NCBI RefSeq assembly: GCF_014200305.1
Contig: NZ_JACHBL010000001.1
Coordinates: 1,798,001 to 1,862,000, forward strand
Length of the DNA stretch: 64,000 nucleotides
Direction of reading: 5' to 3'
Origin: Neomicrococcus lactis
GTDB taxonomy: Bacteria > Actinomycetota > Actinomycetes > Actinomycetales > Micrococcaceae
The position numbers and the translations under genes were made by a program. Within the stretch, counting starts at the first letter, position 1. Each line of letters begins with the position of its first letter. Positions 1-8,747 of this stretch are shown here, one piece after another. Below the pieces are notes generated by a model. That model saw only the letters and a list, made by a program, of their open reading frames with translations, was not told where the DNA came from and did not search any database.

Positions 1-1
1 C

Positions 2-313
2 GCAGAAGCTGTGGGCGACTCCGATTCCATTCCGGAGCTTCCACTGGACTTCGCACCGCTGGACCAGTACACCACCAGCATGCCGGTCATCGTTCCTGAT
101 GCCCAGGTCCCAGCAACACCAGTCACGCCGGTCGCTCCTGTCGTTCCCGTAACGCCAGCTGCTCCCGTAACTCCAGCAGTCCCCGCGGCTCCTCAGATCC
201 CCGCCGAGACGATCGCCTCTCAGGGCACCGTCGTAGCGGTGGACCCGGATTCCGGGGCAACCACGGTTGATTGGGGCGAAGGTCCGACGACGTACGGTGG
301 CGCTACACAGTAA
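2..313 (+). CDS. C-terminal part of a Pro/Ala/Val-rich protein (partial)
   Basis: This is the 3' end of a gene that begins before the window. The frame is open from base 2 and ends in TAA at 311-313. The visible 103 residues contain a low-complexity stretch of PVTPVAPV-type repeats, typical of an extended linker in a secreted or wall-spanning protein, then a short tail with a Gly/Thr-rich end. A GTG at base 11 lies in frame but has no visible ribosome site, so it is probably internal. No domain can be recognised. A hairpin follows directly and the next gene is convergent. Function is unknown. Confidence 0.55.
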   Translation, partial: AEAVGDSDSIPELPLDFAPLDQYTTSMPVIVPDAQVPATPVTPVAPVVPVTPAAPVTPAVPAAPQIPAETIASQGTVVAVDPDSGATTVDWGEGPTTYGGATQ

Positions 314-324
314 CGGCACCGCAC

Positions 325-360
325 GGTGGGGTTACCTCAGCGACGCTGGGTAACCCCACC
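325..360. terminator. Hairpin between convergent genes
   Basis: Arms GGTGGGGTTACC (325-336) and GGTAACCCCACC (349-360) pair perfectly over 12 bp with a 12-nt loop. It lies between the stop of the first plus-strand gene and the stop of the minus-strand gene at 403. There is no T-run on either side, so it is a structural transcription end rather than a canonical intrinsic terminator. Confidence 0.6.
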
Positions 361-402
361 GACGGGCAACATCACGTACGTAGCAGCATCAACGCAGCAA
401 CA

Positions 403-2478
403 TCACCAACGCTGCGGTCGAGGAAGCACCGAGTGGCTGACATGTTCGGCGGCCGCTTGGAGCATCTCGATCGCGGCGTTGATGCGTTCTTCAGGGGTTT
501 CGACACCAAACTCTGAGGCAACGCGCTGCAAATGCGGCGAAATAACGCTGGCCGGCGTTCCGGTCTTTAGACCCATCACGGGTCCGAGCGCCTGACGGCA
601 CAACCGTTCCACCTCGGTCTTTCGCAGCTGGTTCGCGAGCCCCAGTTCCTGGACGCGCTCGGCCAATTGGGATTCAACGTCCCATGCAGAGTCTGGAATA
701 TGCGAAACGGCGCTGCGATCGAGCGCTTCGGCGACGAGGCGATCGGTGGTGGTCTCCGCTGCGACCTCGACGTCGTCGGCCACAAATTCCTCAGACATGT
801 CCACGGTGATGGGCTGGAAGCGCGCTTCGTCGTCTCCGCTGAGGACGTGGTCCACGGCTGCGAGCGCGGCCGCGCTCTGGATGCGCTGGCGCACCGTAGA
901 GGTCACCTTGGCACGAGCTTCACCACGAACGCGCGTTGCTTCGTCGTTGAACGCTGGGTAGGTGCGGTGTCCCACGGAGAGCACGGCGTCGCCAGCAAGG
1001 TAGGCGAACAAGGCTTCTTTCATGGCCCGAACTTCGTTGTTGTCCTCTGCCGTCACCGCTGGCGCTTGGCTCTGGCCTACACGCAAGGACAGCAGGGCTG
1101 GCGCTACGTGAGACAAGTTGAATCCGCCGGCGCCTGCAGCGCCGAACGGGCGGATAGCTGCTTCAACGAGCGGGACAGCCGCGGACCACTGGCCGCGATC
1201 AAACCACTGAAGCTGTGCTGCGCGGCGCTCGGTCAGCCACTCGAGGAATCCGACCGGCACCCACTGCGGAGCCTTGGTGGAGCGGGCATTGAGCCCAAAA
1301 AAGCGCTGGAAGTCTGCGGACTCAACGCCCGAAGGAGTTCCCGCGTGCCAACCGAAGACCACCACGCGAGAAGGGGCCAGCGCCACCAGACCGGTGGTTC
1401 CGTAGCCATCTGGCGTGCGAGCCGTCAGTCCAAAGCGCGTGAACGTGAAGCGACGCTCATCAAACGGCACTTCCTGCTCAGCCTCAGTGATAGCCGCCTG
1501 AGCCCACGCGATGATGACCTGACGAACCATGTTCAGCACGCCTTCATCGGAAGAACTCACGAACGGCTGCAAACGCTTGACGTCCCATACCCGCACCAGT
1601 GCCGGACCTTCCGAAGGCTGCAAGAGGCGAGCTACGGCGTCGTAATTAAGAACCGAAGCGTCCCCTGCGGTCCCCAGGGGCGCGGCGCTCGTCAAGTGAG
1701 CGTAGACGCGGCGAATGTTCGCGATGCCCGCCTGGACGGCGGCCGCGGACGGGTCTTTCGCCGTGACGTAGGTGGCGAGGGTGCGGAAGTGGGATTCGAG
1801 GTTGGCATCGCTCGCGATGACATTCGGCGCAAGGAAAGCGTTCATGCTGGACTTCGCGACGGCGAGCGGGTCGCCTTCAGGCTGCTCTTCCGGGTGCGCT
1901 TGGTCGATGAGCGACTGGATGAACTCGACAGTCTGCTGATCGCTCGCGAACGGCACGGCGGCGGAGAGGAACTTGTCCTTCCACGGCTCGTGCGTGTCTA
2001 CGGGGCTCAACGCAACGCCCGTGCGCGACTGGGCCAGAGGCGCACGCTCGGCCTCCATACGGCGACCAGAGGTCTGCCATGTGGAACCGTTGAACCAGGT
2101 CACGGTGCTGGGATCAGCGACGCGGTTGTCTGCAGCCTCGTTGGAGAGACGCAGCCATTCCGGTGCCTCAGGCCCGTTGTGGCCGCCTTCGCGGTGCCAC
2201 GAGAGGTTGTAAGCGGTATCCGCACGCTCGTCCCACAGCGCGCCTGCAAGCGCGTAGCGTGGCTGGCCTTTGGAGGTGTAACCGAAATCGTCGAGGTTGG
2301 CATCGCCTGACTCGCCGGAACGCGCTTGAGCGTACAGGCCCGTTGACGTGAGGTCCGCGGCGGGTGGCAGGAAGTCTCCCCCGGCAACGTCAGCGAAAAA
2401 CCGAGCGTGCGTGGCGGCAATTCCCCACCGCAATACGAAAGCGCTCAGCGAGTGGTCAAGCGAATGTGCATTCTTCAA
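403..2478 (-). CDS. Large uncharacterised protein, 691 aa
   Basis: A long open frame on the minus strand encodes a soluble protein with no signal peptide and no clear membrane segment. I chose the TTG at 2478 because GGAGGT (complement of 2484-2489) sits 5 nt upstream; the frame is also open to a TTG at 2499 that has no such site. The sequence is rich in Ala, Glu and Trp, with a charged N-terminal third, an internal region around VVVFGWHAGTPSG and a helical C-terminal third. I do not recognise the family and find no catalytic motif. The neighbours (a truncated Pro-rich protein and a wall-anchored nucleotidase) give no functional hint. An opposing 547-codon frame over the same DNA is a codon-bias shadow. 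Confidence 0.7.
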   Translation of the reverse strand: MKNAHSLDHSLSAFVLRWGIAATHARFFADVAGGDFLPPAADLTSTGLYAQARSGESGDANLDDFGYTSKGQPRYALAGALWDERADTAYNLSWHREGGHNGPEAPEWLRLSNEAADNRVADPSTVTWFNGSTWQTSGRRMEAERAPLAQSRTGVALSPVDTHEPWKDKFLSAAVPFASDQQTVEFIQSLIDQAHPEEQPEGDPLAVAKSSMNAFLAPNVIASDANLESHFRTLATYVTAKDPSAAAVQAGIANIRRVYAHLTSAAPLGTAGDASVLNYDAVARLLQPSEGPALVRVWDVKRLQPFVSSSDEGVLNMVRQVIIAWAQAAITEAEQEVPFDERRFTFTRFGLTARTPDGYGTTGLVALAPSRVVVFGWHAGTPSGVESADFQRFFGLNARSTKAPQWVPVGFLEWLTERRAAQLQWFDRGQWSAAVPLVEAAIRPFGAAGAGGFNLSHVAPALLSLRVGQSQAPAVTAEDNNEVRAMKEALFAYLAGDAVLSVGHRTYPAFNDEATRVRGEARAKVTSTVRQRIQSAAALAAVDHVLSGDDEARFQPITVDMSEEFVADDVEVAAETTTDRLVAEALDRSAVSHIPDSAWDVESQLAERVQELGLANQLRKTEVERLCRQALGPVMGLKTGTPASVISPHLQRVASEFGVETPEERINAAIEMLQAAAEHVSHSVLPRPQRW

Positions 2479-2644
2479 CGAGTACCTCCGAGATACCAAT
2501 TCTTACCCCTTCGACAGTATCCGTTCTGGCGCTCAGAATCGGTGATCCCCGCGGGGCTGTGTCTTACGCGAGGCATCAAGATGGTGAGCGTGGTGCCAGT
2601 CTAGGCCGCAACTATGTGTGGCCACCGTCAAACCAAACCCAAAC

Positions 2645-2681
2645 AAAAAGGCTGGCCGCCTCGAGATCGAAGCGACCAGCC
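2645..2681 (-). terminator. Intrinsic terminator of the 5'-nucleotidase gene
   Basis: On the minus strand, arms GGCTGGTCGC and GCGGCCAGCC (plus-strand 2672-2681 and 2650-2659) form a GC-rich stem with one mismatch, followed by TTTTTGTTT. It lies 43 nt past the stop of the gene at 2724. Confidence 0.75.
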
Positions 2682-2723
2682 ATTGAGTCATGTCACGGTG
2701 TGACGATGAAATGCGTGGAGCGT

Positions 2724-4862
2724 TTAGGCTTCCGCGTTTGCGCGCTGGCGAACCCAGAGCAGAACCGTGCCAGCTGCGACCAACAAGAGGCCGCCACCCA
2801 CGAAGATGCCGGTGGTGGCACCCGTGTTGGCAAGATCGTCGTCGCCGCTCGAGTTGCCCACGCCGCCGCCGGAAGTGGTGGAAGCTTCCTGCGAGGTTGG
2901 GACAGCCGAGCCCGATGGAGCCGTAGTCTCGGTTGGAACCGTGGTTTCGGTTGGAGCTGACGTCTCAGTTGGAGCTGCCGTCTCAGACGGGTCAGCGGTT
3001 CCGGATGGATCTGCAGAAGCGGACGGGTCAGCGGAACCAGATGGTGCGGCAGTTTCCGTTGGAGCGGCAGTTTCCGTTGGAGCGGCGGTTTCCGTTGGAG
3101 CGGCCGTCTCAGTTGGAGCAGCCGTCTCGGTTGGATCCGTGGTTGCCTCAACTGGAATCGCGCGGCCCAAAGGAGCCGGGGTCACAACTGGGTGTGCTTC
3201 GAAGTAGTCAACCGTTGCCTTGAGGTCCACAACGCCCGTGTCAGAGCGGTTGGTGCCTGCAGCGAACGGGGTGAATCCGTCGCCACCGCCAGCAACGAAG
3301 GAGTTCGTGACGATGCGGAAGACGTCAGAGTCCTTGATCTCAACGCCCTTGTAGAACATCTTCTCGATGTGGTTGAGGCGCTCTGCGTCCTCAACGTACT
3401 CGTAGGTGAAGCCCTCAGAAATGCCCAAGTGGAGCTTCGGACGGGAAGAACCTTCTGGCTGCCACTGCAGTTCCAAGATCTCGCGGATCTGAGCGCCGGT
3501 GAGGTCCATGGTGTAGAGCGAGTTAGCGAACGGCTGGACGTCGGCAACAGCCTTGTAGGTGACCGTTCCATCCGTGCCGTAGAGCACGTCAGCACGCAAG
3601 CCGCCTGGGTTCATGAAGGAAATCTGGGCTGGCTCACCGCCGAACGTCGACTGCTGGGTGGCCCACAAGTACCAGTCGGCTACCGAGTTTCCGGCGGTCG
3701 ATTCAACACCGCGGTCGTTGCCCGCAGGGGTTCCGCCGCGCAAGATGTCAGCGGAAACCTTGCCGACTACCTCGGCGCCGAGTACGTTAGCTTCCTGCTC
3801 GGCAGCGGCAACGATGGATGCCACTGCAGCGTTGGATGCTGCGCGGTTGGTGTCAAGGATCGTGGAGGTCGCGGAGACAACCTTCTTCGTGGTGGTGTCC
3901 ACCTCGATCAACGTTTGACCCAACTTCTGGGAGTACTCACCCTGCTGGATGACCGGACGGGTTCCACCGCCTGGAGCCGCGATTTCACAGCTGTAGGTCT
4001 TGTGCGTGTGGCCCGAAACGATGAGGTCAACGTTCGCGGAAGCGTTACGGATCAAGTCTCCGTATGCGCCAGCCTGCTTCTCAATGAAGGAGCAGTCGGC
4101 GGACTCAGAGCCGTCATGAGCAAGGAGGACAACAACGTCGGCTTCGCCGTTTGCGGCGTCGCCATCAGAAAGCTGCGCGGAGACGCGGTTTGCCGCGGTC
4201 AACATGCTGCCGAATTCAATGCCGGAGATGCCGGTGGGGGAAACCATGGTGGCGGTGGTCGGGGTGACCACACCGATGATGCCTACCTTGACGCCATCAA
4301 CCTCGCGGATCGTGTACTCGCGAAGAGCTGGAGTGGAGGTGCCCTTCTTGTAGACGTTGGCGCCGAGAGCAAAGTCAGCGCCCGACTTGCCGGAAGCGGC
4401 CGCGTACTCGGTGACTACGCGATCCGTGAGGTCAGCGAAGCCGCGGTCAAACTCGTGGTTACCCACTGCAGAAGCATCCAGTCCGCCCACACCCAAAGCT
4501 TCGATAGTGGGGGAATCTTCCTGAATGTTGGACGTAAAGGTGGAGCCGCTGATGCTGTCGCCAGCAGAAAGCAGCAACGTGTTGGGGTTCTCGGCCCGCA
4601 AAGCGTCAGCAGTGCCGATCATGGCAGAAGCGCCAGCTTCCGAAGACGTCTGAGAGATGCGTCCGTGGAAGTCATTGAAGGAGAGGATCTGAAGAGTGGT
4701 GGTTGCGGACGATGCCGATGCCGATGCCGAAACAGATTCAGAGGCTGGTGCGGTAGCTGCGAAGGCTGGTGCGCTAGCTACCGTGCCGCCCAGCAAAGTC
4801 GCCGTGGCTGCAACAGCTGCTGCGCGGCCCCACGACTTCCGCGAGGAAGAGTGATGAGACAT
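2724..4862 (-). CDS. Cell-wall-anchored 5'-nucleotidase / metallophosphoesterase
   Basis: The 712-residue protein belongs to the UshA/NadN-type bifunctional nucleotidase family, which releases phosphate from extracellular nucleotides with a two-metal centre. It has an N-terminal Sec signal ending near AFA (residue 35). The metallophosphoesterase domain contains NDFHGR near residue 62, GDSISGS, GNHEFDRG and SGHTHKTYSC. A C-terminal nucleotidase domain follows, with NPGGLRADV and GGGDGFTPF. After residue about 570 comes a Thr/Glu/Pro-rich spacer with repeated PTETAA, then LANTG, a hydrophobic segment and a basic tail, which is a sortase signal. The ATG at 4862 has GGGAG 8 nt upstream. Surface attachment is inferred; no sortase gene is in this window. 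Confidence 0.9.
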   Translation of the reverse strand: MSHHSSSRKSWGRAAAVAATATLLGGTVASAPAFAATAPASESVSASASASSATTTLQILSFNDFHGRISQTSSEAGASAMIGTADALRAENPNTLLLSAGDSISGSTFTSNIQEDSPTIEALGVGGLDASAVGNHEFDRGFADLTDRVVTEYAAASGKSGADFALGANVYKKGTSTPALREYTIREVDGVKVGIIGVVTPTTATMVSPTGISGIEFGSMLTAANRVSAQLSDGDAANGEADVVVLLAHDGSESADCSFIEKQAGAYGDLIRNASANVDLIVSGHTHKTYSCEIAAPGGGTRPVIQQGEYSQKLGQTLIEVDTTTKKVVSATSTILDTNRAASNAAVASIVAAAEQEANVLGAEVVGKVSADILRGGTPAGNDRGVESTAGNSVADWYLWATQQSTFGGEPAQISFMNPGGLRADVLYGTDGTVTYKAVADVQPFANSLYTMDLTGAQIREILELQWQPEGSSRPKLHLGISEGFTYEYVEDAERLNHIEKMFYKGVEIKDSDVFRIVTNSFVAGGGDGFTPFAAGTNRSDTGVVDLKATVDYFEAHPVVTPAPLGRAIPVEATTDPTETAAPTETAAPTETAAPTETAAPTETAAPSGSADPSASADPSGTADPSETAAPTETSAPTETTVPTETTAPSGSAVPTSQEASTTSGGGVGNSSGDDDLANTGATTGIFVGGGLLLVAAGTVLLWVRQRANAEA
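3046..3134 (-). repeat. 18-bp tandem repeats coding PTETAA
   Basis: About five near-identical 18-bp units (GTTGGAGCGGCAGTTTCC on the plus strand) encode repeated Pro-Thr-Glu-Thr-Ala-Ala in the wall-spanning linker of the 5'-nucleotidase. Copy number is likely to vary between strains. Confidence 0.85.
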
Positions 4863-5080
4863 GGAAGTGCTCCCTTAAGGTGGAGAGGTGACCTCTACTG
4901 GATATCCGGTGAAAGTGTCTGAAAGGTGAACTTCACAATACCGATTGTTTACCTTCAAGTAACCTTCGCCACAGTTTTTTACGTCGCACCAACCCCTTGC
5001 CCTCTTCACGGAAAGGGCGTTTGATGAAGGAAGCACGGCATTATTTGACGCCGCGATCAACAGATAGAAGGTTTGTCGCC

Positions 5081-5251
5081 ATGAGCACAGAACCCACCCC
5101 AACTCCCGAGGATCCCACCACCGCGCCGGCACTCGATGAAGCGGCCGCCGCAGCGCGAATCGCCCAGGACAAGCACGATCATGACGATGCTCGCGTAGAC
5201 GAAATGGAAGACGAGTCCTTCCCAGCTTCTGACCCGCCGTCGATCCTGTAA
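5081..5251 (+). CDS. Small acidic conserved protein, 56 aa
   Basis: A 56-residue acidic protein starts at the ATG at 5081, with AGAAGG 9 nt upstream. The N-terminus is Pro/Thr-rich, then comes an Ala/Asp/His-rich middle and a C-terminal MEDESFPASDPPSI. An (E/S)(S/T)FPASDPPS tail recurs in many small bacterial proteins of unknown role, which supports this as a real gene rather than chance. There are no membrane segments. It stands alone between the nucleotidase and the DCC-family gene. I cannot assign a function. A longer in-frame start at 4997 lacks a ribosome site and adds unlikely sequence. Confidence 0.7.
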   Translation: MSTEPTPTPEDPTTAPALDEAAAAARIAQDKHDHDDARVDEMEDESFPASDPPSIL

Positions 5252-5270
5252 TCAGGGATTACATACCGAG

Positions 5271-5283
5271 TACGACGACGCCG
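5271..5283. repeat. Intergenic TACGACGACGCCG motif copy
   Basis: TACGACGACGCCG lies just past the 3' end of the DCC-family gene. Closely related sequences occur in the intergenic regions at 14651, 52683, 60577 and 62929 (see findings). Confidence 0.5.
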
Positions 5284-5284
5284 C

Positions 5285-5746
5285 TCATTTCACCGGCGCC
5301 GCTTCCGTTGCGCTCTGCTCACTTGCTGCGCCCTGCTCACTAGCTGCGCTCTGATTGACCGCTACGCCGTGATCGATGACGCAGGCGTCGCGACCTATCG
5401 CGCGAGACAAGCGATGGCGATTTCTGGCGACGACTTGGTAGACGCCTTCGGCAACGATTGATAACGGGAAGATTCCGAGGAGCTGACCAATAAGCCGCGC
5501 CGTGAGTAGTGGCGACGTTTGAAGCGCGTGGGAGATGGCTCGCGCACCCCAAGAGACGGCGCCATTAGTTCCCACAAATGCCACGGTCTGGCTGAGTAGC
5601 GCCTCAGTGACTCCTTCGGGGAGCAGCGCCAGCGACTGCCATTTCTCGACGACGAGTCGATTCTTCGTGAGCTTGATAAGCAGCTCCCCCGAGGCTTGAC
5701 AAAAGCCACAATCACCGTCAATCAGCATGCGTGGCGCTTCATTCAT
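5285..5746 (-). CDS. DCC-family thiol-disulfide oxidoreductase (DUF393)
   Basis: A 153-residue protein of the DUF393 / DCC family. Its signature is at the N-terminus: LIDGDCGFCQASGELL, where DGDCGFC holds the paired cysteines expected of the family. Members are thioredoxin-like and are thought to be oxidoreductases, but substrates are mostly unknown. The C-terminal 25 residues carry repeats of SAASEQ-type sequence that look like a low-complexity extension. It begins at the ATG at 5746 and is transcribed away from the iron transporter. No operon partner is visible. Confidence 0.82.
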   Translation of the reverse strand: MNEAPRMLIDGDCGFCQASGELLIKLTKNRLVVEKWQSLALLPEGVTEALLSQTVAFVGTNGAVSWGARAISHALQTSPLLTARLIGQLLGIFPLSIVAEGVYQVVARNRHRLSRAIGRDACVIDHGVAVNQSAASEQGAASEQSATEAAPVK

Positions 5747-5850
5747 AACTCGATGCTACTCAAGCGTCACGACACATTCCGTCAATTAGCGAAGTAAAAT
5801 ATTGCGTAATTGTTGTTTAACTGGCAACCATGCCGCATGATGTAACGCAG

Positions 5851-5869
5851 TTAGGTATGCCTCACTAAC
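5851..5869 (+). promoter_or_regulatory. DtxR/IdeR-like iron box
   Basis: TTAGGTATGCCTCACTAAC matches the 19-bp DtxR/IdeR consensus TTAGGTTAGSCTAACCTAA at 13 positions and is roughly palindromic. It ends 30 nt before the start codon of the iron-binding lipoprotein, where a repressor would block transcription. Iron-dependent repression is therefore likely. Confidence 0.75.
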
Positions 5870-5898
5870 CAAGGCGCACGTTACGCAAAGGATTACTC

Positions 5899-6975
5899 GT
5901 GAAAATCGCACGCTCCGTCGCTCTATCCGCGGCAGTTCTTGTTCTTGGCCTCACCACGGCCTGCTCCGGCGGCACGGCCACTCCGGCAGGAAGCACCGCT
6001 GCTTCCTCAGCCGCAGGCTCTTCATCCGCCGCTGCTGGCGACAACAAGATTGTTTTGTACTCCGGCCGTAACGAAAAGCTCGTTCAGCCGCTGATTGACC
6101 AGTTCGAATCCAAGACGGGCATCGACGTTGAGGTCCGCTATGGCAACACGTCCCAGATGGCTGCGCAGATTCTTGAAGAAGGCGATAAGTCCCCTGCCGA
6201 CCTCTTCTTGGCACAGGACGCAGGCGCTTTGGGCGCTGTTTCCAGCAAGGGTCTTTTCAAGGACCTCGACAGCAAGACCCTCGACTTGGTACCAGAAAAG
6301 TACCGCGACGCTGAGAACCAGTGGGTTGGCGTCACGGGCCGTACTCGTGTGTTGGCCTACAACCCAGACATGATCAAGGAAGCCGATCTTCCCAAGACGG
6401 TCGAAGAGCTCAACGATCCGAAGTACAAGGGCAAGGTGGGCGTCGCTCCAACCAACGCATCCTTCCAGTCCTTCATCACGGCCATGCGCGTGCTCCAGGG
6501 TGACGCCGCCGCCGAGAAGTACTTGAGCGACCTCGCAGCCAACTCGCCGGAGATCCGTGAAGGCAACGGCGAAATCGTCAAGGACATCGACGCCGGCAAG
6601 ATCCCGTTCGGATTGGTGAACCACTATTACGTGTATGAGATCGCCGGCGAAAAGGGCGTCGAGTACACGGACATGAAGGTGAAGAACTACATCTTCCCTG
6701 AAGGAAACATCGGCGCACTCGTCAACGTTTCCGGCGCTGGCATCATGAAAACCACCAAGGATGACGAGGCGCAGCAGCTCCTCGACTACTTCTTGAGCAT
6801 GGACGGCCAGAAGTATTTCGCGGAAAAGACTTTTGAATATCCGCTAATCGACGGCGCTCCAACGCCTGCTGGCATGCCAAAGCTGGAGGACATTAAGACT
6901 CCAGACGTGGATTTGAATAAACTTGAAGATCTAGAGACCACCATCAGCATGATCACTTCAGCAGGACTGGCGTAA
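5899..6975 (+). CDS. Ferric iron ABC transporter, substrate-binding lipoprotein
   Basis: A 358-residue lipoprotein of the FbpA/FutA ferric-binding family (type 2 periplasmic-binding fold). The GTG at 5899 has AAAGGA 6 nt upstream. The signal peptide ends at a lipobox, LTTAC, near residue 22, followed by a Ser/Ala-rich linker. The mature part begins with KIVLYSGRNEKL and continues with RYGNTSQMAAQ and PADLFLAQDAGALG, all typical of the family; tyrosines near HYYVYEI are probable metal ligands. It is the first gene of a transporter operon with the permease and ATPase that follow. The iron box upstream supports ferric iron as substrate. Confidence 0.92.
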   Translation: MKIARSVALSAAVLVLGLTTACSGGTATPAGSTAASSAAGSSSAAAGDNKIVLYSGRNEKLVQPLIDQFESKTGIDVEVRYGNTSQMAAQILEEGDKSPADLFLAQDAGALGAVSSKGLFKDLDSKTLDLVPEKYRDAENQWVGVTGRTRVLAYNPDMIKEADLPKTVEELNDPKYKGKVGVAPTNASFQSFITAMRVLQGDAAAEKYLSDLAANSPEIREGNGEIVKDIDAGKIPFGLVNHYYVYEIAGEKGVEYTDMKVKNYIFPEGNIGALVNVSGAGIMKTTKDDEAQQLLDYFLSMDGQKYFAEKTFEYPLIDGAPTPAGMPKLEDIKTPDVDLNKLEDLETTISMITSAGLA

Positions 6976-7000
6976 CTATCACAGCACCAAGTAACGAGGA

Positions 7001-7033
7001 CGAGCGGCGGGACCTTGATGTTCCCGCCGCTCG
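7001..7033 (+). terminator. Intra-operon hairpin after the binding-protein gene
   Basis: CGAGCGGCGGGA (7001-7012) and TCCCGCCGCTCG (7022-7033) pair perfectly over 12 bp with a 9-nt loop. There is no T-run. It is 26 nt past the stop of the lipoprotein gene. Such stem-loops often protect the mRNA of the abundant binding protein and reduce readthrough into permease genes. Confidence 0.65.
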
Positions 7034-7115
7034 TTCGCGTACTCAGACCGGTCAGCCCGCCATCGATGCGGGCGCGGTAAAACAGTTCCGGAGTAAGCAT
7101 CCGGACGCTCCGTGG

Positions 7116-8747
7116 GTGAGGCGCCATCCGGTTCTTGCCACCTTGGCGTACGTCGCGGTGATCGTGGCTCTCATCCCGCTGGGCTACTTGCTGGTGCGCA
7201 CCGCCGAGTACCCTCTCGCAGATCTTTTTGACGAGCTGTTGACGCCTCGCGTCGGCAAGCTGATTTCCACGTCTCTCATGCTGACGGGCATCGTCACCGT
7301 TGCGTGTTTGGCGCTCGGCGTCTTCCTCGCAGTGCTCGTGATGCGTTCTCGCGTGTGGGGGCGCAAAGCACTCGGTGTTGCGGCGGCCCTTCCGCTCGCG
7401 ATCCCCAGCTACGTTGCAGCGTTTGGCTGGAAATCCCTTACTGACCTCGTGACCACAGGCCAGACTTTTCAAGGTTTTTGGGCGGCCGTCCTGGTCATGA
7501 CCCTCGTGACCTACCCTTACGTTTATCTTCCGGTCTGCGCGGCGCTTCGAGACATCGATCCCAGCACGGAAGAAGCCGGACGCTCCCTTGGAGATTCACG
7601 GTGGCGCGTCTTCCGCCGCATCACGCTCCCTCAGGCCGCACCAGCTATTGCCTCGGGTGGATTGCTCGCAGCACTCTATACGTTGAGCGATTTCGGCGCC
7701 GTCTCCATCTTGCGCGTCGACACCTTCACGCGTGCCATCTTCACGAGCTTCAACGTGGGCTTTGACCGCCTCGGCGCCATCTCGCTCTCCACCACGCTTC
7801 TGTTGCTGACTGCGCTCATCTTCATTGTGGAAGGCCGCTTCCGCAAGACCTCCACGCGCTACGCGCGACTGGGCCCCGGCGCTCGCCGCCGGCACGGCAT
7901 CATGCGCTTGAAGAAGTGGACGCCGTTCTTCAGCATCCTCGGTTGGCTTATCCCACTCGTCGCGGTGGGCGGTATCTTGATTGCCCTTGTGGCCTGGAGC
8001 CTGCAGGGCGTTTCACGTCCCGGCGGCATGGAAGAGCTCGGTTCTGCGTTCCTTGGCTCGGCCCTTGCAGCCGCGCTCGCATCCCTTGCCACCACCGTCC
8101 TCGCAGTGCCACTCGGCCTGTACATCGCGGGAAGCCGCTCCAAGGTAGCCCGCGCGCTTGAGCGCTTGGTGTACTTGGCTCACTCGCTTCCAGGCGTCGT
8201 GATCGGCCTATCCGTGGTCTATCTGGGCATCACCGTCATCACCGGCCTCTATCAAACGATGTGGCTTTTGGTCCTCGCCTACGCGGCGCTCTTCTTACCA
8301 CTCGCACTCGGTCCCATCGTGAGCAGCGCCGGCATGATTTCGGAGAGCGTCAACGAGTCCGCGCATTCGCTCGGCTCCGCTCCCCTGCAGGTTTTCCGCC
8401 GCGTCACGCTGCCTCTCGCCCTTCCCGGCATTGCCTCGGGAGCCCTCACTGTTTTGCTCACGGCCGTGAAAGAACTGCCAGCCACGTTGATGCTGCGGCC
8501 CACCGGTTTCGAAACTCTAGCGACGCGCTTGTGGACCCACACCGGCGTCAACGCCTACGCGGCCGCAGCTCCTTTCGCGGCCCTCTTGGTGATCCTCGCA
8601 ATCGTCCCAACCTGGCTGCTTGTCACCCGAGTCTTGCGTGAAGACGGAGGCGAGCGGCGGCGTCGTACTGAAAAAATCGCAGCCCCCGACGATTCCGCAA
8701 GCCTTGGACTCAATCCATCCGACCTCACTGAAGCGAAGAAGCAATGA
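7116..8747 (+). CDS. Ferric iron ABC transporter permease (fused two-domain)
   Basis: A 543-residue FbpB-type permease with two fused BPD_transp_1 halves, about 12 membrane segments in all. Each half has an EAA-like loop that docks the ATPase: EEAGRSLGDSRWRVFRRITLP near residue 155 (shown in part) and ESAHSLGSAPLQVFRRVTLP near residue 415. The start is uncertain. The GTG at 7116 is the first standard start codon but has no good ribosome site. The frame stays open upstream through about 45 plausible residues back to the end of the preceding gene without ATG, GTG or TTG. The stop overlaps the ATPase start by 4 nt. It moves iron released from the binding protein through the membrane. Confidence 0.88.
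   Translation: MRRHPVLATLAYVAVIVALIPLGYLLVRTAEYPLADLFDELLTPRVGKLISTSLMLTGIVTVACLALGVFLAVLVMRSRVWGRKALGVAAALPLAIPSYVAAFGWKSLTDLVTTGQTFQGFWAAVLVMTLVTYPYVYLPVCAALRDIDPSTEEAGRSLGDSRWRVFRRITLPQAAPAIASGGLLAALYTLSDFGAVSILRVDTFTRAIFTSFNVGFDRLGAISLSTTLLLLTALIFIVEGRFRKTSTRYARLGPGARRRHGIMRLKKWTPFFSILGWLIPLVAVGGILIALVAWSLQGVSRPGGMEELGSAFLGSALAAALASLATTVLAVPLGLYIAGSRSKVARALERLVYLAHSLPGVVIGLSVVYLGITVITGLYQTMWLLVLAYAALFLPLALGPIVSSAGMISESVNESAHSLGSAPLQVFRRVTLPLALPGIASGALTVLLTAVKELPATLMLRPTGFETLATRLWTHTGVNAYAAAAPFAALLVILAIVPTWLLVTRVLREDGGERRRRTEKIAAPDDSASLGLNPSDLTEAKKQ

Noticed and set aside
667-2310. 547-codon plus-strand frame inside the uncharacterised 691-aa gene
   Set aside because: Its sequence is Arg/Gly/Val-rich with no start signal, and it mirrors the codon bias of the minus-strand gene, which has a good ribosome site.
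3192-4922. 576-codon plus-strand frame over the 5'-nucleotidase gene
   Set aside because: The minus strand carries all nucleotidase motifs and a sortase signal.
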